Assembly (NCBI GenBank): GCA_002914805.1
Contig: JXTB01000192.1
Location: 576,380 to 640,379 of the forward strand
DNA length: 64,000 nt
Origin: Parasponia andersonii
Lineage: Eukaryota; Streptophyta; Magnoliopsida; Rosales; Cannabaceae
Reading direction: 5' to 3'
In this document: positions 23,750 through 34,200 of the stretch, in pieces
How the letters are laid out: every line of letters begins with the position of its first letter
How positions within the stretch are numbered: the first letter of the stretch is position 1
Notes under the pieces: model-generated
Told to the model about the DNA's origin: nothing
The model's input: only the letters and a program-made list of their open reading frames with translations
The model's database searches: none
Translations under genes and position numbers: made by a program

Positions 23750-24600
23750 AAATTTGCGTTGATCTTTATGAATTGTTATTTTTCTTGTTAAACATTTGTC
23801 TCTGATATTCTGTCTATACATTGTTTCTTTTGTTATTTGGTTTGCATGGCTTCAGTTGCGTCATATTCTCTAGGTGGTGGTGATATGATGAGTTTCTCTG
23901 TCAATGTGGCCCCATGTCGTATTTGCTTCAAGCAAAAAGTAATAAACTCTCCACTCCTAGCTGTGAGTTCGTCTCTCTGTTACATTCTCGTCGTGTATAT
24001 GGAATTACTCAGCTCCAAAATGTCTCTCTTCCTAATTACTAGCATTTTTGCAAGCGTTTTTCTGATGGCTTCACAATTGTCTACTTTTACACAGAAAACA
24101 GATCTCAGAATCTGAAAACCAAACTTCTCATCTACTGAAACTTTTTGTAAAGCGTGGAATTACAAGGCACATAAGATCACTCATCAGATCACGATGAGAA
24201 GTTAATTAATTTGGTCAAGATGGTAGGTTCTTGATACTTATGACCCAATTTAATTCCGCCAGAAGCGTTTAGTCAAATTCTAAAAGGTTCAGTGGCTAGA
24301 TAGGAGTCTACTTAGATGATTAAATAAATAATTTGTACTTTCTTGCACTTCTAAATGTTAAGTCTAAATATTGATGTTCAGGTTTACTGCAAGATTGGGA
24401 ACAATGAAATGTGACCACCAGGAAGCAAGAAGGAGTATGTATTGATACTGTATTGCTTAGTGGATGTTGACTATATTCCAGCTGAAAGTAATGACTCCAT
24501 CCTATGCGGTGCCTTATCTTGGTACAACTTTGATGAATATTGTGAAGGTAATCGTGCATCTAGCGTAATGTACATGTTAGAGTAAACACGTTCTTGCATA
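23750..24600 (+). other. NLR-cluster 3' blocks alpha and beta (orphan copy 1)
   Basis: Block alpha (23848-24020; core TCTCTAGGTGGTGGTGAT, then CTGTGAGTTC) and block beta (24484-24575; AGTAATGACTCCATCC...GGTGCCTTATCTTGG) match sequence found downstream of the NLR genes at 38.9-39.2 kb and 57.3-58.1 kb. No NLR coding sequence lies upstream of this copy within the window, so it is probably the tail of a lost gene. Confidence 0.7.
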
Positions 24601-24959
24601 ACAAATACTTGAAACAATGACAGAGAGTTTGTCTCTATTCGTAGAACAAGTTTAATTCTGCAGTTTCTGCTATATATTTGCTTTGCTACTATGAATAAAT
24701 TGTAATATTCATGAACATACATGCAAATGAATATTTTATAACTTGCATTCTAAGGTCCAGGAAATGTTACTTGTCATGCACGTTTTATAGAGTTCTTCAA
24801 CATTGCTGACATTTAAAAATTGTATTTTAGAGTTTATTGGTTAGCAATTAGCAAATGAACAATGAAAGCTACCTAATAGACCTTTCTTTTCTTTTTGCCT
24901 TGTTTATTAATTTGGTGTCGGTCTACATATTTCTTTTATTTAATTTTATCTGGTTTAAA

Positions 24960-25930
24960 TAATTAAGCAGGCATGAATTCGAACAAAAGAGAGATCCTGC
25001 TTGATCTTCATGACCAGTCAATCTCAGAAATGAACGAGTTTTGGATCTTGCGCCTAGACCAAGCTTTTCCGGGGCAGACACGTATGTTTTGGGTCAGTGG
25101 TGCTAGGACGAATTTGGCTTAGTCAGGGGCATTACACTATATTGATTCTGTTCTCTGGGTGGTTTCATCAGAGGCAGAGAATGTCAGACTGTCTGTGAGG
25201 TTCCGTTTGGTTCTGTTATTTGGTTTGAAGCAAATACCGATTCTCTAGGTGGTGGTGGTGGTGGTGATTATGAGTTTATATATCAATGTGGCTCTCATGC
25301 TACTTGCTTACAGAAATTTGTCAAGTCTGGTCCACAAATTCATTGAGTTAAAATGTAAGTTACAAGAATGTATTAATTAGTTATATTCTTGTTAACTAGT
25401 GTCAGTGTTACTGGTCATTGTTTGGTATATATAAGGTCAGTTTTACGAGCTGTACATTAGTTGATTGATTATATATACTTTAAGAGACTTTGTCTTGTAA
25501 TTCTGTTGGAAATCTCTAAGCATTTTCCTGAGAAAATCCTAGAATAACCAAAGGGTTCTGTAGTAGGATCTTGGGAGAGATAAGTGAGTAGAGTCCTGAT
25601 TGCTTGAAGTCTAAAACTACTAGTGATCCTTCATTCTTTTTTCATGGTGGATTACTAGCACCAACAGCAACTGGATGTAGATTCCCCCAATGGGAATTGA
25701 ACCACTATAAATTCTTGTGTCTGCATTTAGTTTCTCTTCTTGTTAATATTTGGTCTGCCCCATGGTTAAGCTGGAAGGAAGTTTTTAAATTTGGTTCACA
25801 ACAAAATGAAACTCTCTACTCTCCAATTTCATCACTCTCTTACCTATGCTACTGTAGCCATTTAGATGTAATTACTCACTCCAAAATGTGTCTTATCCAC
25901 GCTAGCTACTTGTGAAAACTAAGAACTTAA
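24960..25930 (+). other. NLR-cluster 3' blocks gamma, alpha and delta (orphan copy 2)
   Basis: Gamma (25037-25200; GTTTTGGATCTTG...GGGGCATTACAC...GATTCTGTTCTC), alpha (25236-25330) and delta (25660-25900; CAACTGGATGTAGATTCCCC...ATTTCATCACTCTCTTACC) are collinear with 58.54-59.29 kb downstream of the truncated NLR. Confidence 0.7.
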
Positions 25931-26679
25931 TTCTTAGTTACTAATATAAATCTAATACTACTAATATAAATCTCTACTTCTACATACAAAAGTTAATCTG
26001 ATTTTGAGAACGTATAACAATATTTCTGATTTTGTACTTATCTTGTTCGTTATGTTGGCAGTTCTTGCTTGGTAATTAATTCCAACACAAATAAGTAATA
26101 ATAATAACAATAAAAACATGCCATTAGTCTGATCTTACTGAAACCTTGATTTAGGTAGACGTGTCTATTCTAATAATGGTCATCTCAAAGTAATAGATAG
26201 TCTATAGTCTAGTTCTGTTTGCAGTTTTTTTCCTCCCCTCCCTTGAAGACTTCTCTCTCTCCAACAAATATTCTAATATGGCTCGGTTACTTTTATCCTA
26301 TATATATATACTCATGTGACTCATATGATAAAGGGCAGCAATCCAAACATCAAGAATTTTCTGAGCAATGAGCTTATTTTATTTTTCTTTCGTAAATGTT
26401 TTTGCGGTTAATACTAATTAAGTGGAATAAATATCAATTATCTTTTAAAGGTACATAGATCGACTTCTCATGTGGGACATTGGGTAGAAAGAGCAGATAA
26501 TGATGCTTGAGTTGATCTTTTTTCACACTAAAAGATAAGAGTTCGATCGTTAGCCAAGAATCAAGATCAAGGTTGGGTAGTACTGCTAAATTTTTAAGGG
26601 CGAGTATATTTGCATAATTGGCTACTTGGGGGGCAGGGGACGTACATTTAGTCCACCTGTGTTCAAAAATTAAGCTGAG

Positions 26680-27020
26680 AATTTTGACTGCTTGCAGGGT
26701 TTATAGTTTTATGCCAAACATTATTTAGTGTTTTTGTGTTAAAATATTATCTCATATATTCTTTGTCAATAATTTCATTCTTTTGTTATTTGGTTTGCAG
26801 GGTTTGTGGTGTGCCATTCTCTAGATGTTGGTAATCTGATGAGTTTCTCCATCAACGAGGCCCTATGTTGTATTCCCTTCCGAATAGTTGTGACTTTATC
26901 ATTCAACTAAGTACTCTTGGTATTAAGATGGATTTTTACTGGAAGCCAAAAATGTAACTCATCCTAAATATAGCTAGTTGAAAATTTAAGATCTAGTTTC
27001 ACAACCATTTTTGTTTTTCT
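26680..27020 (+). other. NLR-cluster 3' block alpha (orphan copy 3)
   Basis: A further alpha copy at 26806-26885, directly after an acceptor-like TTTGGTTTGCAG, as in the copies at 38.3, 38.9 and 57.3 kb. Confidence 0.65.
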
Positions 27021-27195
27021 ATGGCTTTATACAATTGTCTACTTTTACAATAAAAAGATTATACGAATTGGAGAATAACAATATTTTCCATATTGTTTTC
27101 TCGCGTGTTATGTTGGCAGCCGGTGCTTTGTGATTAATTTCAGCACGAAACATAAACCCACGAGAAAAAAATGTCAATTACCCAATTCTAATCTA

Positions 27196-27806
27196 ATGAG
27201 ATTTCTTGAAATTTATTACATAGATGAAAAAAAAAACAAATTCTTTTCACACGCATCCTTCTAAACAACAAAAGAAAGAAAATCATGACTCTTAAGAATA
27301 TGATTGAATGAATAAATTTGAAAAATGTGATAAAAATGATGGAAGATTGAGCTCTTGTTCTGATCAACATTTTTTACTTCATATTAAATAGAGCCATGCA
27401 TATATCTAAGATTTTGATTATAAGATTTTGATGTGGAATAAGAGTGAAAATTTGGAAGAGACGAGAGAAAGAAGACAAAATGAGAAATTTAGGAAGAACA
27501 ATAGAAAAATTTAGAGAAGGAGAGGAAGAACTTTTAGAGAGAGAAAAATATTAGAGAGAGAAATTCTGAATAGTTATTTATTATTAATCAAATTGAAAAA
27601 TAATAAACGTAGAAGACCTTATTTATAGAGAAATTCTTAGATAAAACTAGTAAATTGGCATATTATAGAAACAAACATAAAAGGAAAATATCAAACTAGT
27701 TACTCAAATTTAAATAACACCTAATAAAATAATTAAATAGCTAAATATCTACTTTCTATATTTATGCCTAACATAAGTACAGAAAGTAGATGTATGATCT
27801 CTATCA
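27196..27806 (-). repeat. Putative 3' LTR of a Ty3/gypsy fragment
   Basis: In minus orientation a purine tract (rich in GGGGGGAAA, plus-strand 27807-27815) is followed by TGATAGAGATCATAC, the expected LTR start. The far end (plus TGAGATTTCTTG near 27196) is inferred from the TG...CA rule only. No partner LTR of the same sequence was found in the window. Confidence 0.45.
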
Positions 27807-27819
27807 TTTCCCCCCGGTT

Positions 27820-29640
27820 GAAAAGAACTCGACTCTGACGAGGTAACATGCAAGTAATTGTCCAAGAGATCACGATCAACATGACGAAATTCTTCTTCAG
27901 TAAGCTGAGTATCATCAATCGAAACACGATCTTTTTAACAAACAAGAAGACGACAATAACCACTATAGGACGAGGTAACATATTCATCATTTAAAACCTC
28001 AACAAAAACATCTAGCAGGTCTAAAAGCATAGATAGAGCACGAAGAACTGGAGTGGAAGATGTGCCTGCAGAAACAAAAAAAGGCAAAGTAGGAGGCTTA
28101 ATAAGGAAATGAATCTGCCATATTGAAAACTAGACTGATAGATATGCTCGATGTCAAATCAATTAAACAAGCATTGGATCCAAGCCTACAAAGAACAAGA
28201 TAAGGTCTAATTATTCGAGCATGTAACTTTTTAATTGTCTTTTTAGGATAAAGTTCAGGACAAATGCATACCATCACATAATTACTTTCATTAAATTTTC
28301 TATACCTACAATGTGCATCAACAGCTATTTTATATGTATCATTATTCAAAACCATTTTTCATCTAATCTTAGCATGCAAATCATGTATATGCTCATCAAA
28401 AGATTGGCCAAAATCAGATGGGCAATAATCAGTAGGTAAAGAAATGAGGTCAATGGGATCGTGGGGAAATATCATAGATAAACTCAAAAGGACTTTTATC
28501 AGTTGACCTATTAACCGAATTATTATAAGCAAACTCAGCATGAGACAAAATAAAATCCCGATTTCTAAGTATCTCTCCCACCAAGCATCTAAGCAAATCA
28601 CCTAAACTACGGTTAACAACTTTAGTTTGACTATCAGTTTGAGGGTGAAAAGTAGAAGAATACTTCAATGTAGTCCCAAACAATTTCCAAAGAGTTTTTC
28701 AAAAGTAGCTAACAAACTTAACATCTCTATCAGACACTATAGTAGTGGGTAGGACATGTAATCGAACAATCTTTAAAGAATAATTTAGTCATATGTGAAA
28801 CATTAGTACTTCGAGAGCAAGGGATAAAGTGAGCCATCTTAGAAAATTTATCCATAACAACAAAAATAGAATCATAACCTCGGACAGTTTTGGGCAAAAC
28901 TAAAACAAAATCAATGCTAAGATCTTGCTAAGGTATATGTGGCACAGGAAGAGGTATGTACAGACTTGAGTTTTGCCCCTTAGCTTTACCTAATTGACAA
29001 GTGTGACACTGGTAGACAGTGCGACCAACATCTTGTTTCAATGAAGGACAGTAAAATCTATCTTCAACCAAAGTAATGGTTTTATCCCTACCAAAGTGTC
29101 CCACTAAACCTCCAGCATGTAATTCCCATGCTAAAAAATCTTGAAGTGAAGTACGAGAAATACTCAACTTAATAACTTTGAAAAGATAACTATCCCTAAT
29201 AAGAAAATCAACTTGTATAGGAGTACGTTTATCTAAAGCCTCGTGATAAATGATTCCAAAATTTGGACACTGAGAGTATTCTTCCTTAAGGTGCTCAAAA
29301 CCTACCACAATATTATATATAGAATGAATGACAGTGACAATACGACTAAGAGCATCAGTGGCATTATTTTCTACCCGAGCATAATGTTTGAGAACAAAGG
29401 TATAATCCTAAAGAATCTCAACTCACTTAACATGTCTAGATCTCAACTTACACTGGGAATAAAGATAATGAAGGACTTGATGGTCAGAATAAAGGACAAA
29501 ATCCTTAACGAAGAGATTGGAAAATAGCGTAAAACTCCTTATTATAAGTGGAATTGCATTGTTTTGCCTCATTGAGTTTCTCACTAAAGTAAGCAATGAG
29601 ATGACCATCTTAATTAAGAACACCGGGGTTTGCACCGGTG
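27820..29640 (-). pseudogene. Ty3/gypsy Pol fragment (RNase H, integrase)
   Basis: Read leftward from about 29.64 kb. The RT/RNase H boundary (HLIAYFSEKLNEAKQ, FVLYSDHQVLHYL) comes first, then the integrase zinc finger (GHFGRDKT, CHTCQLGKAKGQ near 29.0 kb), then the integrase core with the FHPQTDSQTKV region near 28.65 kb and the AEFAYNNSV region. Last come parts of the integrase C-terminal region (KKLHARIIRPY) to about 28.1 kb. Several stops and frameshifts separate these pieces. The motifs are typical of plant Ty3/gypsy elements of the chromovirus type. Confidence 0.88.
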
Positions 29641-30730
29641 TCGTTGTTATCACGGCGGAGGCCTTGGGTGCCTTCTGGTGGCTTTTCAGCACCCTAAATA
29701 CCCCTTCTGACTTCGCCTAGACGTCCGCCATATCGTACGGAAGATTCAAAAAGAGGTGGTCCGATAGCATTGATCATGGCTGCAGGCTCCTGACGAATGA
29801 GCCTGCGGCTTGGACCAAGTCGGCATTATGGACCAGGGATATTACCTCGAGGAAACGCAAGAGGTACTCTCGCGGGGACTCATCTGCGGCCTACTCTAAC
29901 CGGTCTAGGTCTTGCATGGTTTTTTGCTGTCTCCGGACACTCGCATACTACTTTAGGAAAAGTTTGCAGAAATCTTTGAACCCGCTTATGGATTTTTCTG
30001 GGAGCTGTCTGAACCATAGCAAGGCTGGTCTCGCCAGGGTCGTAGAGAAAAGTTTATAGGTCACAGCCTCATCCCTAGTTTCCAAGGCCATCTTCTATTG
30101 AAAGTGGTATATATGATTGAGGGGGTCGGTTTTCCCCTCGAACGGCCTGAAGGTCGGGGTAGTGAAGTCCCTCGGCCTGGGCTCCATCTGGATCCAGTCG
30201 GCGACGGCCGTCCAGTTGATCCCTTGTACAGTTTGCTTTGCCAGATCGTCGAGGGTCTGGCTGTGATGGGCCCTAAGTCTTTTACCCAACTCCACCATCA
30301 TCTCTTACTTTCAGTCGAGAGGCGTATCTCCTGGGCTTCCATGGCGTCTTCCGCCCATCGCCCCCCTGGTTTGGAGGGATCTCGACTGACTTTGCCACAC
30401 CCCCTGCATCCGCGATCCGGATGGGGTAGGAACTTCTCCTTGTAGTTGGCTTCCGAATTTTTGTGGGACCTCTTCGTCAAAATCTTCTCTCCGCTGGCTC
30501 CTGTCTTCGCTTGCCAGCAGTCCTTCAAGGCGGGTGTTATCTCTATGTACCTCTGCGACTTCGTCCCTTAAACTCAGGACGACCTCGTGGGCTATCTCTG
30601 CCTTCTAGTTTACTTCTACTAGGGCGGCGAGTATCTGATTCAGCTTTTGCTCTAGATCTGGTTGTGCCTCTTGGGAGCTCCCTTCAGTATTGGGACGTAT
30701 GCTCCTGGTTGTCATCCTTGACGGTGCCAT
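29640..30730 (-). pseudogene. Ty3/gypsy Gag fragment from a second element
   Basis: Gag ATG at 30728-30730 (MAPSRMTTRS), reading left. It contains a coiled-coil stretch (SLRDEVAEVHRDNTRLEGLL), then a retrotransposon Gag core (FRPFEGKTDPLNHIYHFQ near 30100; LLWFRQLPEKSISGFKDFC near 29.98 kb) down to about 29.64 kb, with a few in-frame stops. Composition is much more GC-rich than the pol fragment that follows. Gag type and leader suggest the Tat/Athila side of Ty3/gypsy, unlike the adjoining pol. Confidence 0.85.
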
Positions 30731-30806
30731 CAAATGTTGTATGCCTTTTATTTAGGGAGAGCGCGATCGTGGGTCTCCTACTCTTTTTCTCACGCTCAAC
30801 CTTTTT

Positions 30807-31700
30807 CCACAGACGGTGCCAAACTGTTGGAGAGGTTTTTCGCCAGCCGTCCACGTGTCTCTGAACCGCTGATAATGTATCTTCCAACTGTCCACGTGTC
30901 TTCGTTATTCCAAAGTACTCTGAACTCCAGGCAGGGTCGGAGAGGCGGGGGTGGCCACCTGCAAAAACTCTCCGATGCTTAAGTCAGTGGTCTTTCTTTG
31001 ATTCAGGGTAGTAAGGATTTAGTTCTATATAAGTATTTCTTTGTTTCTTGTTCATAAACTTTTAAATATCTCTTTTTTGTATGCATGCATGCCTTCTTTT
31101 GGGAACGCATGGCTTATATATGTATAGTCCTCAGATTGCGAACCACCCGGTTTACAATCTCAGGACTGAGTACCTTTTTCCCCTAGATTTTTCTAGAGGT
31201 CACAGGCCGAGATTACCGTGATCTCCCCTGTCACTATAGTCTGGTTTTCGCCGTCTCCTATGGCTCAAGTCTGTCAAGGGCGAGATTTGAACAAATCGCC
31301 ATTCTGTCAGGACGACTTGCCCCTTGCGCACACCTACTCAGGATCGCATTAAGTGCTCTGTCTGGTTCTGGAGCTGTGAGTTGCTTTCCATTGTATTCTG
31401 GTAGAAGACCTTTGGGGCTTTCGACCCCCCAGCTATCGAGGTAAGAATCGGACTGGGCCGAGTCTATCTAGGGTCTGGTGATGGGCTCGGTCCTAACCTC
31501 GGACAGCCCAATGGCCGATGTAGTATCATGTGTGACTCGCGTGGCCTTTAGTTAGTCATTCTTGACATTTGTCAGACGGTGGGCCCTACTCGTAACCTAT
31601 TCTGCCACTTAATCACCCATGTGGTGTATGATTTGAGAACGAGTCCCACACATACCATGAGTTTTAGGCTTCGACTGAATGCGTGTTTAAACTATGAATG
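30807..31700 (-). repeat. 5' LTR and primer site of the gypsy Gag fragment
   Basis: In minus orientation, ...CTCCAACA (plus TGTTGGAG at 30825) ends the LTR and is followed by TTGGCACCGTCTGTGG, close to the standard plant gypsy leader TTGGCGCCGTCTGTGG. The LTR extends right to roughly 31.6-31.7 kb, where the GC-rich composition ends. The outer end and target duplication are not resolved. Confidence 0.7.
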
Positions 31701-33232
31701 TTCCAATATTATGCCTTGTTTCTAAATGAGAATTGGTGTGAGCAATAAACCATCTGTATCAAGATTGGTATATGAAGTTTGATGAGGCTTTGCATATTTT
31801 GTGAGCGCTTATTTCCATTGTATTTTGCTTTCTTGCTAATGTGGCATAGGGGGCCTTTATGTTCATAAACTCTCTTCTTGTTGGTTATCTATTTATTTTA
31901 AGAAGTAGAAGAATAGTTAGTATATTATATCGTCAATTTCATATCAATGGTGACTTGAGATCACTTCAAATCCAAATGGGGGAAGGACAAGTTCCGGATA
32001 TGGCCCATTCCTCTGTATGATTGTCATTTGCTTCATTTATTGCTCTTTGATTAATTGGAGCTCCATCGTCTCTGTTCACATTCTCTCTACTGCTAAAGCT
32101 TTGTAGTTTTGTAGTTATATCACCTATTGTGAAACCATTTCCCTTTAAGTTATTTATACAAATAATAATATGTTAATATGGGATGGATTCTTCAAAATTT
32201 TGGGAAATTTTTGGTAGAATAACCTCTTTTTTAAAATAATATAAAAATTTTTATATTTTTAAAAATTCAAAATAATTACTTTCTATTCAGGAAAATTATC
32301 GTTAATATACCATTTGTTTTTAAAAAAAATGGAAAAAAATATTTTATTTTTAAAAATTTAAAATAAGTTCTTATATTCAGGAAAATTATTACTAAAATAT
32401 TTTATGTTTTAAAAAAGTTTAAAACTTTCTCCCTTTGTAGTGACTGTATACAGACTCGGAAGGAATAAAAAGGTCATTTATGATTGTGAAGGTATATTTT
32501 CGGATTTTTTTTCTTTTTCTGGGTATTACAAACTATAATGAAGTGATGAGTATAAGTATGGGGAGGAATACAATTGTTTGAAAATGATAAAATTTTTTGA
32601 AAATTTTAAATTTTTGTTCTTTTCTCTATGTGCTGTAACTATGGAAGGAATAATTTTTTATTTTTTATTTTTAAGAGATTTTAGAATATAATATTTTTTT
32701 TTCATTATTTCATTCAAGTGTGGTGTAACTTTAAAATAATATAATAAGAGATAACAGGTTAAGAATTAACTACACGGGTAATTACAATTTATTGTTCATG
32801 TATATATATTGAGAAAATACTTCTTTAGTATTAGCCTTGATATAAAATTATTGTACAACTTTTCTAGGCATAAAACAATTATTAATCTTAACTTTAATTT
32901 TTGGTTAGAGGTCAACTGGTCAAGGCCCTACTAAAGAAAAATCATGCCTGTGTGTGTTCCTGGTCAGCTCTACACTTGTCCTTGTTCGTGTGTACAAGGT
33001 CAGTTTTACGAATTATACATTAGCTAGTTATTTCTGTATACTTGAGATAATTTGTAATGCTCGGAAAGGGTTTGTAATGGGATCTTGAAAGAGATAAGTG
33101 GGTAGAGTTAAGGTTGTTCGATGTCTGAAACTACTCGTAATCTTTCGTTTTTTTCACGGTGGAATACCAGCATAACCAGCAAGTGGATGTAGATTATCCC
33201 AATGGAAATTTTCTGAGCAAATGAGGTACATT

Positions 33233-33267
<35 letters not shown>

Positions 33268-33673
33268 GATTTCTCCATCGTAAAAGTTTCTTGGTTAATA
33301 ATACTAATTAATTAAGTTGAATAGATGGACAATTATTTTTTGATGGTAGGCCGACTTTTCATGCTGGAAATTAGGTAGAAAGAGCAAATAATTAACGATG
33401 CTAAAGTTGATCTTTCTTTATTAAAGATAAGATTCTTATGCATGATGTGATGTGGGACACTGGGTAGCTTAGCTAACGTGAGAAATTACTTTTGAGGGAA
33501 ATAACCAACACATTAAGTAGTCCAAACAACTTTTTTATTTTTCTCGATCTCGCGTGGGTGCGCACCATTACATGGGCCAATTAATGAGTGAGCTCAATTA
33601 TTCATATTGATTTCAATAATTGCGATCACCTTAATTTCTAAAGTTGTCAGGAGTCAAAAAGCAATATCGATCA
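31700..33673. other. Intergenic DNA upstream of the NLR genes
   Basis: AT-rich, with an approximately 100-bp imperfect tandem duplication around 32270-32420 (TTCAGGAAAATTAT motif). The first half of delta occurs near 33175-33215. The segment 33340-33440 is paralogous to 26440-26540 (GTAGAAAGAGCA...GTTGATCTTT). A (TA)n run lies at 33237-33267. Confidence 0.55.
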
Positions 33674-33800
33674 TGGCCGAGGCTCTAGTTTCCGCTCTCA
33701 TAGACCAGCTTGTTTCCATCTCGCTTTTCGAAGGTTAGATGAAGAGGTGAAATTGGCGAAGGATGTTGACGAAGATGTTAGGCAGGTGAAGACCAATAAA
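33674..33800 (+). pseudogene. N-terminal scrap of an NLR gene
   Basis: Begins with ATG and tracks the start of the intact NLR at 34201 almost base for base (MAEALVSALIDQLVS), but a small indel shifts frame and gives a stop near 33737. Similarity ends around 33800. The 5' flank (GTCAAAAAGCAATATCGATC) is also shared with the intact gene, so this is a duplicated promoter-proximal piece. Confidence 0.9.
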
Positions 33801-34200
33801 AAGGGTGCTTTACAGAAATTGGAGAATTATATTTATTCTTTTGATGGAAAAGATTAATTAATTATCCAACAACCCTTGATCCTTGATGGACCAACTTAAT
33901 TTCTTGATAAAAAGAACAAATAATGATACTAGCTTTTGAGTACATCTTAAGATTCCGATGCTTATTACGGGGGACGCTGGCTAGATGACAAATCTGACAG
34001 CGACGTTAAGAAATTTAACGATGTCTACAACTTGCTTATAAAATATATTTCCCATAAAAAAGACAATATAATTCATAACTTATAATAGTAATACCTCCAT
34101 AATTCATATGTAATCTGAATCCATTATCTTTATTGCTCTCTTTTTATTCAACTTCAACTGTGTCTAAAGTAATTTCCAGGCGTCAAAAGCAGTATCGATC

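Noticed and set aside
30098-30864. Long open frames on the plus strand over 30.1-30.9 kb
   Set aside because: They are antisense to a clear gypsy Gag and primer site; composition-driven shadows.
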